Program-made: the position numbers and the translations under genes
Assembly: GCF_003854965.1 (NCBI RefSeq)
Contig: NZ_RQPI01000021.1
Span: 1-60,750 of the forward strand
DNA from: Paenibacillus rhizophilus
GTDB lineage: Bacteria; Bacillota; Bacilli; Paenibacillales; Paenibacillaceae
Reading direction: 5' to 3'
DNA: 60,750 bases
The notes under the pieces: model-generated
What the model was told of the DNA's origin: nothing
Database searches by the model: none
The model's input: only the letters and a program-made list of their open reading frames with translations
Shown: one piece after another, positions 15,695 to 24,458 of the stretch
Numbering within the stretch: the first letter of the stretch is position 1
How the letters are laid out: every line of letters starts with the position of its first letter

Positions 15695-16146
15695 TAAAAA
15701 TCGACGAATACCGTGATAAATTTACACAAACGCTAATTTTCCTTGGGAATCCTCAAAAATCCAAGGTAATCCTCCGTTTTTCATCGCTTTAAAACGATAA
15801 AATCGGCAGAGCCTACAGTTTAGCTATACCCTTTTCCGGCAGAAATAAACGGCCCTTGTGAGGCCGCCATACTGAATGGATCAATTAATTCATTGTATCA
15901 CAGTCGACTTTAGGATCACAGCATGCCGGGTTTTACCCGGGAACTGATCGTTTCGGCCATATCGGCATCACCGAGCTGCCGTTCGGCTTCCGCGCCTCCC
16001 ATCGGCGGCTGCTCCGAACCCAGCGTTTGAGTGGCCGGCGTAGGGGGCTGGCATTTTCCTACTAATGTGCAGGTTTTTCAGGTGAATTTGGCCCGTTCCC
16101 CGACTACGGAAATAGGGACGACACAGACACAGTGATAAAACGATCA
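15695..16146. other. Intergenic region with one possible short minus-strand ORF
   Basis: About 450 bases without a confident gene. On the minus strand, 15916-16077 reads open for over 50 codons, ending ...MGGAEAERQLGDADM... and a TGA. The only ATG (16002) gives 28 residues and has no good binding site. A weak hairpin (CGGCC/GGCCG, 15850-15866) with a U-rich tail follows the stop. It could be a small gene with an unusual start or a decayed one. I recognise no family. Confidence 0.3.
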
Positions 16147-16182
16147 AGGACCCAATCTCCCGGCAGCCCGGGGATGGGTCCT
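16147..16182 (-). terminator. Terminator of the clpP-like operon
   Basis: aggaccca (16147-16154) pairs with tgggtcct (16175-16182) around an inner GC-rich stem. On the minus strand it is followed by TTGATCGTTTT. It sits about 35 bases after the small Hfq-like gene. Confidence 0.75.
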
Positions 16183-16215
16183 ATTGAATGGTCATGACGG
16201 GGTGAAATCAAGCTT

Positions 16216-16422
16216 CTACTGCCCGAATCCCACCCGCGGACGCTGCCGCTCTTTCGTCTCCACACATACCGAACGGACGGACGTAATCGGAATGTAATGA
16301 ATCTGGTAGTCGGTCACATATTTGATGAACTTCTCACCCACCTCTTCCAGAACGCCATCATTCAGGCAGGAACCGTCCAGAAAATAAACCGCCGCTTTCT
16401 CTCCTTGCAGTGAATTTAACAT
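16216..16422 (-). CDS. Small Hfq/Sm-like protein (DUF2642-type)
   Basis: 68 residues, AAGGAGAGAGAAC before ATG. The pattern of short beta strands (AAVYFLDGSCLNDGVLEEVGEKFIKYVTDYQIHYIPITSVRSVCVE) resembles the Sm-like DUF2642 family of spore-formers (YuzF/spore coat-related proteins). These have the strand layout of Hfq but are not known RNA chaperones. It lies 20 bases downstream of the clpP-like gene and shares its terminator. Function unknown; family assignment is from memory. Confidence 0.65.
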   Translation of the reverse strand: MLNSLQGEKAAVYFLDGSCLNDGVLEEVGEKFIKYVTDYQIHYIPITSVRSVCVETKERQRPRVGFGQ

Positions 16423-16442
16423 GTTCTCTCTCCTTCCAGTTA

Positions 16443-17024
16443 CTACAAATGGGTAATCACTTTGTCGATAATGCCGTAATCCAAAGCTTCCTCGGCGGAC
16501 ATGAAGAAATCCCGGTCCATATCCTTCTCGACTTTCTCAACCGGCTGACCGGTCCGCTCCGAGGTGATACGGACGATCCTTTCCCTCACCTGCAGGATGC
16601 GTTTGGCGCTGATCGCAATGTCACTGGCCTGCCCCTGCGCCCCTCCGTGCGGCTGATGGATCATAATCTCGCCGTTCGGGAGACAGCATCGTTTGCCGGT
16701 CGCCCCCGACAGCAGCAGAAAGGCGGCGAAGGAAGCCGCGAAGCCCGTGCAGATCGTATTCACCTGGGGCTTGATCAATTGCATCGTATCATAAATGCCG
16801 AACCCCGCGGAAGTGGAGCCCCCCGGACTGTTAATATACATATGAATATCCTTGTCCGGGTCCTCCGCCGCCAGGAACAGCAGCTGGGCGATAACGCTGT
16901 TGGCCAATTGGTCGTCGATCGCCGCCCCTAGGAATACAATCCGGTCTTTCAGCAGCCTGGAGTAAATATCGTAGGAACGCTCCCCCCGGCTCGTCTGTTC
17001 CAGCACATAAGGAATATAGCTCAT
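16443..17024 (-). CDS. ClpP family serine protease (paralogue)
   Basis: 193 residues, GGAGGTAAGCGAAA before ATG. The catalytic triad is complete: S98 (CTGFAASFAAF), H123 (MIHQPHGG) and D172 (RDFFMSAEEA). The housekeeping ClpP reads GQAASMGA around the Ser; here the residues are GFAASFAA, and an odd CC pair follows (KRCCLPNGE). This marks a second, specialised ClpP rather than the main one. Such subunits form a 14-mer cage and degrade proteins fed by Clp ATPases. No Clp ATPase gene is nearby, and partners are unknown. The position of the N-terminal EQTSRGERSYDIYSRLL agrees with the family, so the start is secure. Confidence 0.9.
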   Translation of the reverse strand: MSYIPYVLEQTSRGERSYDIYSRLLKDRIVFLGAAIDDQLANSVIAQLLFLAAEDPDKDIHMYINSPGGSTSAGFGIYDTMQLIKPQVNTICTGFAASFAAFLLLSGATGKRCCLPNGEIMIHQPHGGAQGQASDIAISAKRILQVRERIVRITSERTGQPVEKVEKDMDRDFFMSAEEALDYGIIDKVITHL

Positions 17025-17216
17025 TTTCGCTTACCTCCACTGATTGAATTTTATGTCCGTTTCCTGACCCGTATACGGTTGAAGGCACCAAAAAGATACC
17101 GAGGTAGAGACCTGATAAAAAAGTTTTCAGCCGCGTATCGTTTCCGCTTCGTTATTCGTTTACACTGGGAAGAAAGAATGGATTAGAGACATCTCTTATG
17201 CGGAGGAGGAATGCGC

Positions 17217-17930
17217 ATGATCACCCCGAAACGCGCGGATGAAGGGAAGCTGCTGGATGAGAGCGGAATTCTTCTTTTGCAGGCGGCACTGAAAAGATAC
17301 TGTCTGTCGCTTACCCGCTCAAGCTGGGATGCCGAGGATTTGGCGCAGGATACCTGGCTAAAGGCGCTTACCCCCCTGCGGGCCGGGCACGGCAATCCGG
17401 AAGCCTTCCTGCTGCGCGTCGCCAAAAATACATGGCTCGATGCGGCGCGGAGAAAATCCGTGCTAAGCCGAAAGCTGCCGCTGATGAACGAACCGGCGAA
17501 GGTTGCTCAGGGCAGCGGAGATTTCGCGGCGGAAATGGCCCTTCAGGCGATGATGAAGCATCTGTCCCCGCTTCAGCGGACGGTGTTTCTCTTGCGGGAC
17601 GTGCTGGAGTATTCGGCCGTTGAAGCGGCGGAGCTGCTGGGCACCACGGAGGGAGCCGTCAAAGCGGCGCTGCACCGGGCGCGCCGGGCCTTGCCCGCGC
17701 TGCGCGAGGAGCTGGCCCCGGACGGTCCTCCGCTGCCGGAGGAGCCCGGCTTCCGCGAACTGCTGAAGCGGATGTCCGCCGCCTACGAGCACGCCGACAT
17801 TGCCGGGCTGATCGCACTCGCGCGGCAGGAGAACGAAGAAGCGGCCGATGCCGTCGGCTGGATGCAGGATGCACGGCCGTACAACACAGGCCGAAGCGGC
17901 TGCGATACCGTCATGTCCATGGCAGCGTAA
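17217..17930 (+). CDS. ECF-type RNA polymerase sigma factor
   Basis: 237 residues from ATG 17217, six bases after GGAGGAGG; the in-frame ATG at 17211 abuts the binding site. Region 2 reads LKRYCLSLTRSSWDAEDLAQDTWLKAL. Region 4 is MKHLSPLQRTVFLLRDVLEYSAVEAAELLGTTEGAVKAALHRARRAL. About 60 extra residues follow region 4 (from EELAPDGPP), starting FRELLKRMSAAYEHADIAGLIALA, which recalls a truncated SnoaL-like tail of some ECF groups. No anti-sigma gene adjoins it. It probably controls a stress regulon elsewhere. Confidence 0.88.
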   Translation: MITPKRADEGKLLDESGILLLQAALKRYCLSLTRSSWDAEDLAQDTWLKALTPLRAGHGNPEAFLLRVAKNTWLDAARRKSVLSRKLPLMNEPAKVAQGSGDFAAEMALQAMMKHLSPLQRTVFLLRDVLEYSAVEAAELLGTTEGAVKAALHRARRALPALREELAPDGPPLPEEPGFRELLKRMSAAYEHADIAGLIALARQENEEAADAVGWMQDARPYNTGRSGCDTVMSMAA

Positions 17931-17970
17931 TTCCAAGCTGAGAGCTGCCTGCTTAAAGCTGAACATCAAG

Positions 17971-18008
17971 AAGCGCCATGCCGGCTTCGGCTATGGCGCT
18001 TTCTTTTG
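17971..18008 (+). terminator. Terminator of the ECF sigma gene
   Basis: AGCGCCAT (17972-17979) pairs with ATGGCGCT (17993-18000) around a GCCGGCTTCGGC loop, then TTCTTTTG. Confidence 0.8.
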
Positions 18009-18060
18009 TCGCTCCGTTTCATATTCATAAATAAGTTGGTCCCTAACCGCGTCCTGTTCT

Positions 18061-19602
18061 TTACTGTGAACCACCCTGTGCAGCCGCCTTCTTCCCTATT
18101 CCAAAACGTGACGTTATTTTTCTGGCAAGTCCGGGCAGAAGCGCAAACCCGTCTTTTTCAAACAGGGAATTGACTGTAAAATAAATCGGGAAGATCAGCG
18201 CCGACAGCATGATTCCCCACATTACAAACGATAAGTAGGAATGGACAGGGAGACTGACACTCTCCACGACCAGATGGATGAAGACGAACAGCGCGATATT
18301 GGCCCCCCACTTTTTAAAGGTGAGCCACGGACTGCGGTCCATAAGCCTTCGGTTGGCATAAATAATCATATCCGTCGAGCGGTAGAGCAGCGCCGCAATC
18401 GTGCCCATCAATACCCCATAGATTCCGAACAGCAGGACAAATCCGATGGAACAGACGAGATTGATGACGGATTCCAGAATCGATCTTCCCTGGGTGCTGC
18501 GGAAATGGCCGGCGATTTCGATCACATTGTCCACCGGAGCCCTGGCATTCATCAGCAGCTTGGCCGTTGCGAACAGCAGAGGCAGCAGATAATCGATGTA
18601 GTTGTTGTCTCTGATCCCGGCCGTGTACAGATGCATGAACGGCAGAATCATAATCGTAACCACACTGATCACCGCAAAGATAAAACCGGTATAGTACGTC
18701 TCGTACAAATTGTACATTTTCATGAACTTCTCCCGGTTGTCGAAATAGCTTTGGCCAAGCGCGAATTTGAAACTGCCTGTGACCATATGCACGAGATTGT
18801 CTACAAAGTTGAACACCATATTGTACAGAACGTAGATACTGACGATTTTCAGATTGGTAAAGACGGTCAGCACCAAAATATCCGTATTTCTGAATATCAG
18901 ATAGGACAGTTCGTGGATAAGCGCGGAATTCTTTTGGCTGATCGCCCCATAATCGGGTTTCCGGTTCAGATCGATCCAGCTGTAATATTTACGGATATAG
19001 ATCCGGTAGAACACGATCTGCAGCAGGATGACGATGAAATAAACCGCTTGCACTGCGATAATATTAAAGCCTTGAAGCAGCAGCACAATGCGGACCAGAC
19101 TGTTCGCGACATTGGCAATGGTGCCGACCGAAGAATCGATGTAGCTCTTCCCCTCGGCAAGCAGCAGCACTCTAAACTTCCCCTGAAAATAATAATTGAC
19201 CGCGCCGCCCAGTCCGCTGAGCGCCACAACCGCCATGACCGTCACCGCGTTGAATCCGGATTCAATCACAAATGGATAAACAACCGCAATCAGGACGACC
19301 GCTGCAAAATAATAAAGTCCCGTTTTTTTGTAATAAATCGAGGTAGCAGCCAAAATATCATTGATCTTGGAACGGTCATTCTGACCGATCGGCCGATAGA
19401 GGGCCTGAATCGACGCGGCGCCGACGCCAGCTTCCAGCAGGGATAAATAGGCGATGATCTGTGTGATGGAGGCGACTAGCCCATTGGCTTCCGAACCGTA
19501 ATTCAGCATAATCAGCCGGGGAATAAAGAAGCTGAGCGCAATGGTAACCAACTGGCTGAGCAACCCGATGGAGATATTAAGAAAGCTGCGTTTGGCAATC
19601 AT
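18061..19602 (-). CDS. Polysaccharide flippase (Wzx/MATE-like, oligosaccharide export)
   Basis: 513 residues, AAAGGAGGAACGGT before ATG. About 14 hydrophobic helices; the N-terminus RSFLNISIGLLSQLVTIALSFFIPRLIMLNYGSEANGLVASITQIIAYLSLLEAGVG is the standard start of Wzx-type polysaccharide export proteins. It probably flips lipid-linked repeat units across the cytoplasmic membrane. It is the last gene of a four-gene minus-strand operon with three glycosyltransferases. No polymerase (Wzy) or chain-length regulator is in this window. Confidence 0.88.
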   Translation of the reverse strand: MIAKRSFLNISIGLLSQLVTIALSFFIPRLIMLNYGSEANGLVASITQIIAYLSLLEAGVGAASIQALYRPIGQNDRSKINDILAATSIYYKKTGLYYFAAVVLIAVVYPFVIESGFNAVTVMAVVALSGLGGAVNYYFQGKFRVLLLAEGKSYIDSSVGTIANVANSLVRIVLLLQGFNIIAVQAVYFIVILLQIVFYRIYIRKYYSWIDLNRKPDYGAISQKNSALIHELSYLIFRNTDILVLTVFTNLKIVSIYVLYNMVFNFVDNLVHMVTGSFKFALGQSYFDNREKFMKMYNLYETYYTGFIFAVISVVTIMILPFMHLYTAGIRDNNYIDYLLPLLFATAKLLMNARAPVDNVIEIAGHFRSTQGRSILESVINLVCSIGFVLLFGIYGVLMGTIAALLYRSTDMIIYANRRLMDRSPWLTFKKWGANIALFVFIHLVVESVSLPVHSYLSFVMWGIMLSALIFPIYFTVNSLFEKDGFALLPGLARKITSRFGIGKKAAAQGGSQ

Positions 19603-19690
19603 ACCGTTCCTCCTTTATATGATGGTTTAACTGCTTCGTTAAGCTGCTTCGATTAACCCCGCTTATTGGACAGCTGCCCGCCGTTTCCTG

Positions 19691-20746
19691 TTACGCCGTC
19701 GCATGACGGAGTGTGGAGCGGATGCGGGACTTGAGCTTGATGGCAGCCTGCTGGCATCCGAGCAGCATCCGGTACAGCTCCGGCGCGATCAGAAAAGCGC
19801 GCACATGCGCTTTCGCATTGCCGTTCTCTTTGGTCCAGCGCTTGATTAAATCACGCATTTCTTCATTTAAACGGGGATAATGCCTGTCGATATCCCGCAT
19901 CAGCGTCCGGATTGAGACCTTATCGGAGCTTCCCAGGCAAGTCTTTAAATTGTAAAAATAGTTCTCGATCATATGGCGGTACATCAGCGTATCCTTAACC
20001 TCCTTAAGCTCCGGACGTCCGTCCATAAACGCGCCGGCACGCTTGAAGGCATCGGCAAAGTCAAATTTCTTGACATTGTACACGCCGGAGATGGAGGTAG
20101 TCCGGTGGAGATAGAAAGACAGCACCCTGTCGATAAAAACAACGTCGGCCGCCCGCGCCAAAGCTTTAAACGTATATTCCTGGTCCTCGCCGTTCACGCA
20201 GCCGGGTGTGTAAAGAATCCCTTCCTCCTCCAGAAGCTGTCTTCGGTAGGCGACACTGGCCGTCCAGATCCGCATATCCTGATCGACGAGCACATGCCGC
20301 AGCGCATCCGCGCCCGACATTTGCGCCGGGAGACGGGGGGTGTCCCGATAAAAGTCGTAGAGCTGCTTCCCCTTCTCGTCGACCAGCGTCCATTTCCAGC
20401 ATACAATATCGGGAGTTCCCTTATCCGCCGCCTGGGCAAAGGCTTCAACCAGACCGGGGTCCACATGATCGTCGCCGTCCAGAAACAGAATATAGTCGCC
20501 GGCCGCTTCCTCTGAGCCCCGGTTCCTGGCGGCGCTGACTCCGCCGTTCTCCTTGGTGATCAGCCGGCAGTTCGCCAGCCTTCCACTGTCGATAAAGTTC
20601 CGGACCGCCTGCCCCGTCCCGTCGGTGGAGCCGTCGTCAACGACAATCGTCTCAAAATCTGTACTGCTCTGTCTTGCGAGCGATTCGAGCGTATAACCGA
20701 TATACGCCTCGACATTGTACGCCGGAATGATCACGCTTAGCTTCAC
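19691..20746 (-). CDS. Glycosyltransferase family 2
   Basis: 351 residues from GTG 20746, preceded by AAAGGAGGAGAGCTT; the start of the longer open frame overlaps the upstream gene. GT-A fold: LSVIIPAYNVEAYIGYTLESLARQSSTDFETIVVDDGSTDGT binds the nucleotide sugar. AARNRGSEEAAGDYILFLDGDDHVDP carries the metal-binding DGDD. It adds a sugar to a lipid-linked or growing chain at the inner face of the membrane. It is the third gene of the exopolysaccharide operon. Confidence 0.9.
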   Translation of the reverse strand: MKLSVIIPAYNVEAYIGYTLESLARQSSTDFETIVVDDGSTDGTGQAVRNFIDSGRLANCRLITKENGGVSAARNRGSEEAAGDYILFLDGDDHVDPGLVEAFAQAADKGTPDIVCWKWTLVDEKGKQLYDFYRDTPRLPAQMSGADALRHVLVDQDMRIWTASVAYRRQLLEEEGILYTPGCVNGEDQEYTFKALARAADVVFIDRVLSFYLHRTTSISGVYNVKKFDFADAFKRAGAFMDGRPELKEVKDTLMYRHMIENYFYNLKTCLGSSDKVSIRTLMRDIDRHYPRLNEEMRDLIKRWTKENGNAKAHVRAFLIAPELYRMLLGCQQAAIKLKSRIRSTLRHATA

Positions 20747-20775
20747 AAGCTCTCCTCCTTTTGACGGCTGTTTCC

Positions 20776-22050
20776 TCATTTATTTCCGGTCAGAACGGCC
20801 GGCTTGAATTTTACGGCGTCGCCGCCGCCTATACTGTCGTTAAACAGCGCCTTCAGCTTGGCGCCGATGATCTCCTCGGAATATTGGGTGCGGACAATTT
20901 CCATCGCCCGGTCTCCCATTTCCGAGCGAAGCTCCGGGTTCGACAGCAGCTTCCGAAGCGCGTCGGCCAGCCGGAGCGGGTCGAGATTTTCTGCGAGAAG
21001 TCCATTCTCCCCGTCCCGGATAAGGCCTCTGACCCCCATGACGTTGAAGGCCGCGGCGGGCAATCCGCAGGCGCCCGCTTCCAGAAGGACCAGCGGAAGT
21101 CCTTCGTAGCGCGAGGGAAGCACAAACAGCTCGCAGGCGTTATAATAATGCCTCAATTGATTTTTGTCCCGGACCGAGCCAAGCAGGATGATTTTATCCT
21201 CAAGACCGGCATCCGAGATCCGTTTCCGCAGCTCCTGCTCATCCGGTCCGCTTCCGGCGATCAGTACCTTCAGCTCCGGAAAGTCATTGAGCGACTCGAT
21301 CGCCTGAACGAGCAGAGAGTGCGCTTTTTGGTGCTCATCCAGTCTTCCAACCGTTATGATATAACGCGAGCCGGAGTCCAGGCCCAAAGCGCGGCGCGCT
21401 TCTTCCCGGTCTTCCCGGTGGAAGATGGAGCGGTTAACGAAATTCGGAATGATGCGGATGCGGTCTTTCATATTGGGCAAAGACGACAGCATGCTCCGAT
21501 GTTCATCTTCATTAAGCGTCGTCAGATACGCGGCCTGGCTCAAGGTCCGTTTCTTGAGCGGCATCAGGAACTTCGGTATGCTGCCGCCGTGATAGGCGGC
21601 AACGATCGGTATGCCCAAAGATTTGGCAACGCCCGCCAGCCGTTCGAACCGTCCGGATGCGTATTCCTGCGCGTAGAGAACATCGATGCCGTCATCCCGC
21701 AAAATCTGCGCAAGATCGGGCTGAATCGTGGAGGTGTACTGGGAGATGTATTTAAAGACAGGGGTCCGGCTCGAGAACGGAATCCGGTCATACATCCGGT
21801 ACAGCGTGCCGATCGGTATGAACTTGACCGTACAATCGACCACTTTATGATGATAGGTCCGGGCTTCGCCGCCGGTTTTTGTGAAATTGTAGATGGTGGT
21901 TTCGATCCCGTGCTCACGGAGCAGACGGGCATAATCAAACGAAAAGTCATTGTGGTAGGACTCGACATACTCCCGTTCGTTGATGCCGAGGCCCTTCACG
22001 AAGAAATCCTCGAAGTAATTGGTGTGCATGAAAATGCCGATATGCATCAT
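20776..22050 (-). CDS. Glycosyltransferase family 4 (GT-B fold)
   Basis: 424 residues. GGGGAGGAACGT lies before two adjacent ATGs (22050 and 22047); either may be used. The N-terminal domain starts MHIGIFMHTNYFEDFFVKGLG. The C-terminal domain carries SRYIITVGRLDEHQKAHSLLVQAI, LKVLIAGSGPDEQELRK and LPSRYEGLPLVLLEAGACGLPAAAF, the E-x7-E retaining GT4 signature that binds the sugar nucleotide. It is the second gene of the exopolysaccharide operon, 30 bases before the next one. Confidence 0.9.
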   Translation of the reverse strand: MMHIGIFMHTNYFEDFFVKGLGINEREYVESYHNDFSFDYARLLREHGIETTIYNFTKTGGEARTYHHKVVDCTVKFIPIGTLYRMYDRIPFSSRTPVFKYISQYTSTIQPDLAQILRDDGIDVLYAQEYASGRFERLAGVAKSLGIPIVAAYHGGSIPKFLMPLKKRTLSQAAYLTTLNEDEHRSMLSSLPNMKDRIRIIPNFVNRSIFHREDREEARRALGLDSGSRYIITVGRLDEHQKAHSLLVQAIESLNDFPELKVLIAGSGPDEQELRKRISDAGLEDKIILLGSVRDKNQLRHYYNACELFVLPSRYEGLPLVLLEAGACGLPAAAFNVMGVRGLIRDGENGLLAENLDPLRLADALRKLLSNPELRSEMGDRAMEIVRTQYSEEIIGAKLKALFNDSIGGGDAVKFKPAVLTGNK

Positions 22051-22105
22051 ACGTTCCTCCCCGTAGATAAGAATTTGACCCGAACGCGGCTCTCTGCCGG
22101 GCAAC

Positions 22106-23122
22106 CTACATCAGGCTCTGATTCTTCTCTTTGCGGAACGGAAAGATCAGGGTGCTGTACAGCAGGCTGTAGAATGCCTCGCTAGTCGACAGGATAAGGG
22201 CGGCCATTTTCAGTTTCGGTCCGATCGGCTTAGCCGTCATAATTACGGACAGATTCTCGCGCAGGAACCTTTTGACCTTTTCGACATCCTCGCTTTGACC
22301 GGTTCCGCCTTTTTGCCTGAGCAGATAATTATACAGCTCCATCGCTTCATTAATTACGACGTTAGCGGCCCAGCCCCAGGTAGCCTTGTCGATTTGGTCC
22401 CGGTACTGGCTTCTCACCTTATCGTATTTCTCATAGGCTCCGTAGAACTTGTCCTGGAGCTTTTTCAGATTTTTGCTTCCGGTGATGCTCTCTTTTCGCT
22501 TGAAGTAATAGTATTTGGGTATGTTGACCAGAGAGACCTTGGAGGCCTGCAAGAACAGTTTATAGGTTGTCGGAGTATCCTCGTAATACACGCCGACGGG
22601 ATAGTTTACATTGCGGAACAGCTCTCTTTTGTAAAGCTTGTCCCAGGCCAGATTCTTGATCCGGACGTCCATCAGCAGCTCGCTTAGTCCTTCCACATTG
22701 CTCAGCACTCGGGGATAACCGTCGTAGTTGTTAATTTGGAACAGCTCGCCTTCAACCACCTCGTAGTGGCAGCATACGGCGATATCCGCTTCATTTTCGA
22801 TCAGAGAGTGGTAGAGCAGCTCGTACATATCATCGGCAATCCAGTCGTCCGAATCGACAAAGCCGACGTACTTGCCCTCGGCGACATTCAGCCCCCAGTT
22901 TCTGGCGTCGGACAATCCGCCGTTCGGTTTGTGAATGGCCCTGACCCTCGGGTCCTTGGCCGCATACTGGTCGCAAATGGCAGGACAATTGTCGGGAGAG
23001 CCGTCATCGACAAGAATCAGTTCAAAGTTCTCGAAGCTCTGTGCCAGAATCGAATCCACGCATTTGTGGATATAGTTCTCCACGTTATACACAGGCACAA
23101 TGATGCTGATTTCCGGTTTCAT
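22106..23122 (-). CDS. Glycosyltransferase family 2
   Basis: 338 residues from ATG 23122 (MKPEISIIVPVYN); a GTG 12 bases upstream overlaps the AAAAGGGG binding site. Nucleotide-binding start EISIIVPVYNVENYIHKCVDSILAQSFENFELILVDDGSPDN; the metal motif VGFVDSDDW is at about 90. The C-terminus (LRENLSVIMTAKPIGPKLKMAALILS) is amphipathic and may touch the membrane. First gene of the operon, transcribed from the promoter at 23261-23289. Confidence 0.9.
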   Translation of the reverse strand: MKPEISIIVPVYNVENYIHKCVDSILAQSFENFELILVDDGSPDNCPAICDQYAAKDPRVRAIHKPNGGLSDARNWGLNVAEGKYVGFVDSDDWIADDMYELLYHSLIENEADIAVCCHYEVVEGELFQINNYDGYPRVLSNVEGLSELLMDVRIKNLAWDKLYKRELFRNVNYPVGVYYEDTPTTYKLFLQASKVSLVNIPKYYYFKRKESITGSKNLKKLQDKFYGAYEKYDKVRSQYRDQIDKATWGWAANVVINEAMELYNYLLRQKGGTGQSEDVEKVKRFLRENLSVIMTAKPIGPKLKMAALILSTSEAFYSLLYSTLIFPFRKEKNQSLM

Positions 23123-23423
23123 CGAAGCAGGCACCCCTTTTCATGGAAAATAAAGTTAAACTTAAACACTCACGTTCGGAGGACTGCAGACTCGTTAATT
23201 TCGTTCAAGGCACACTTTGAAATTGACTGGAATCCGTAAGTCCGACATAGTCTTAACCTCAATATATTTATCGCCAGGAAAAAGGTCAATGGACTTTCAG
23301 AAAACACGGCAAAAATGGCTCTAACGTAGTATAAGGGGGTAACTTTGAAGAGGGGGAAATGTACGCAAAAGGAATTGCCGCTCCCGCAAAGGTCCGTTGC
23401 AAGCCGGATCAAAAGGAGAAATG
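23123..23423 (-). other. Upstream region of the exopolysaccharide operon
   Basis: 300 bases with no ORF of its own. It holds the sigma-A promoter below and an AT-rich leader of about 130 bases before the first glycosyltransferase. Nothing else is recognised. Confidence 0.5.
23261..23289 (-). promoter_or_regulatory. Sigma-A promoter of the exopolysaccharide operon
   Basis: On the minus strand TTGACC (23284-23289), 17-base spacer, TATATT (23261-23266). Confidence 0.75.
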
Positions 23424-23470
23424 TCAAAAAAAGGAGGTATTCCGCGCATCAGGCGAAACCCCTCCTTTCT
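23424..23470 (-). terminator. Terminator of the nitroreductase/LysR operon
   Basis: aaaggagg (23430-23437) pairs with cctccttt (23461-23468). On the minus strand it is followed by seven T residues. Confidence 0.85.
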
Positions 23471-23524
23471 CATCCATATATAGTTGTAAAATCCATAAGT
23501 TCACTCTCCGCGCAAACGGTCCGG

Positions 23525-24427
23525 CTACTCGGCAATGGCCTTCTTCAGCTCCTCGACATAAGCGAGACCCAGTTTCGAAAGCGCGGCATCCTTATGGCAA
23601 ATCCAGCCGACATTAATACTCTCGTCACAATCCAGCGGAACGGGAATGATCTCGTTGCCGTTAAGGTCTGCGCTGAGCACGCCGGTGGAGATCGTGTAAC
23701 CGTTCAGGCCGATCAGCAGGTTGAATAGCGTCGCCCTGTCGTTGACCCGGATGCTTTTGGGATGGGACAGGGTGCTCAGAATTTCTTCCGAGAAGTGAAA
23801 GGAGTTATATTCCCCCTGCTCAAAGGACAAGTACGGGTATTCCTGAAGCTGGTCGATGGTCACGATGGACTGCTTGGCCAGCGGGTTGTGAATGCTGATA
23901 AAAATATGCGGCTTCGCGATGAACAGGCTGTTGAATATCAGCCCCGCGTCCTTCAGCAGCCTGCCCATAACCTTGGAGTTGAACTCGTTCAGATACAGAA
24001 TGCCGATCTCGCTGCGCAGGCTTTTGACATCCTGAATGATTTCGTAGGTCTTCGTCTCGCGAAGAGCCACTTCATATTCGTCCTGGCCGTGCTGGCGCAC
24101 CAGGTTCACAAAGGCGTTGACCGCAAAAGCGTAATGCTGAGTGGACACGGAGAAATGCTGAGGCGACGGTTTGGCGCCGAGATACCGGTTCTCGAGCAGT
24201 TCGGCCTGCTCCACCACCTGCCTGGCATAGCTCAAAAATTCCGCGCCTTCCTTCGAAAGCGAAATGCCTTTATTGGTGCGTTCAAAGATCGTAATCCCTA
24301 TTTCTTCTTCCAGATCCCGAATCGCATTGGACAGGCTGGGCTGGGAGATGAAGAGCCGCTTGGCGGCTTCGTTCATCGAACCGCGGCCCGCCACCTCGAT
24401 GACATATTTCAATTGTTGTAGAGTCAA
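23525..24427 (-). CDS. LysR family transcriptional regulator
   Basis: 300 residues from TTG 24427, preceded by AAGGAAAAGTCCCA. The N-terminal helix-turn-helix LKYVIEVAGRGSMNEAAKRLFISQPSLSNAIRDLEEEIGITIFERTNKGISLSKEGAEFL is typical LysR. The C-terminal half is the substrate-binding-protein-like effector domain. It follows the nitroreductase gene by 31 bases on the same strand, so it probably controls that enzyme. The effector is unknown. Confidence 0.92.
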   Translation of the reverse strand: MTLQQLKYVIEVAGRGSMNEAAKRLFISQPSLSNAIRDLEEEIGITIFERTNKGISLSKEGAEFLSYARQVVEQAELLENRYLGAKPSPQHFSVSTQHYAFAVNAFVNLVRQHGQDEYEVALRETKTYEIIQDVKSLRSEIGILYLNEFNSKVMGRLLKDAGLIFNSLFIAKPHIFISIHNPLAKQSIVTIDQLQEYPYLSFEQGEYNSFHFSEEILSTLSHPKSIRVNDRATLFNLLIGLNGYTISTGVLSADLNGNEIIPVPLDCDESINVGWICHKDAALSKLGLAYVEELKKAIAE

Positions 24428-24458
24428 TGGGACTTTTCCTTTCTCACAGGCTTAAGGC

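Noticed and set aside
18241..19446. A 401-codon plus-strand frame antisense to the flippase gene
   Set aside because: It mirrors the flippase reading frame; its translation is Asp/Gln/His-rich and shows no binding site or family motif.
20761..22185. A 474-codon plus-strand frame antisense to the GT4 gene
   Set aside because: Caused by codon-position GC bias opposite a real glycosyltransferase with full motifs.
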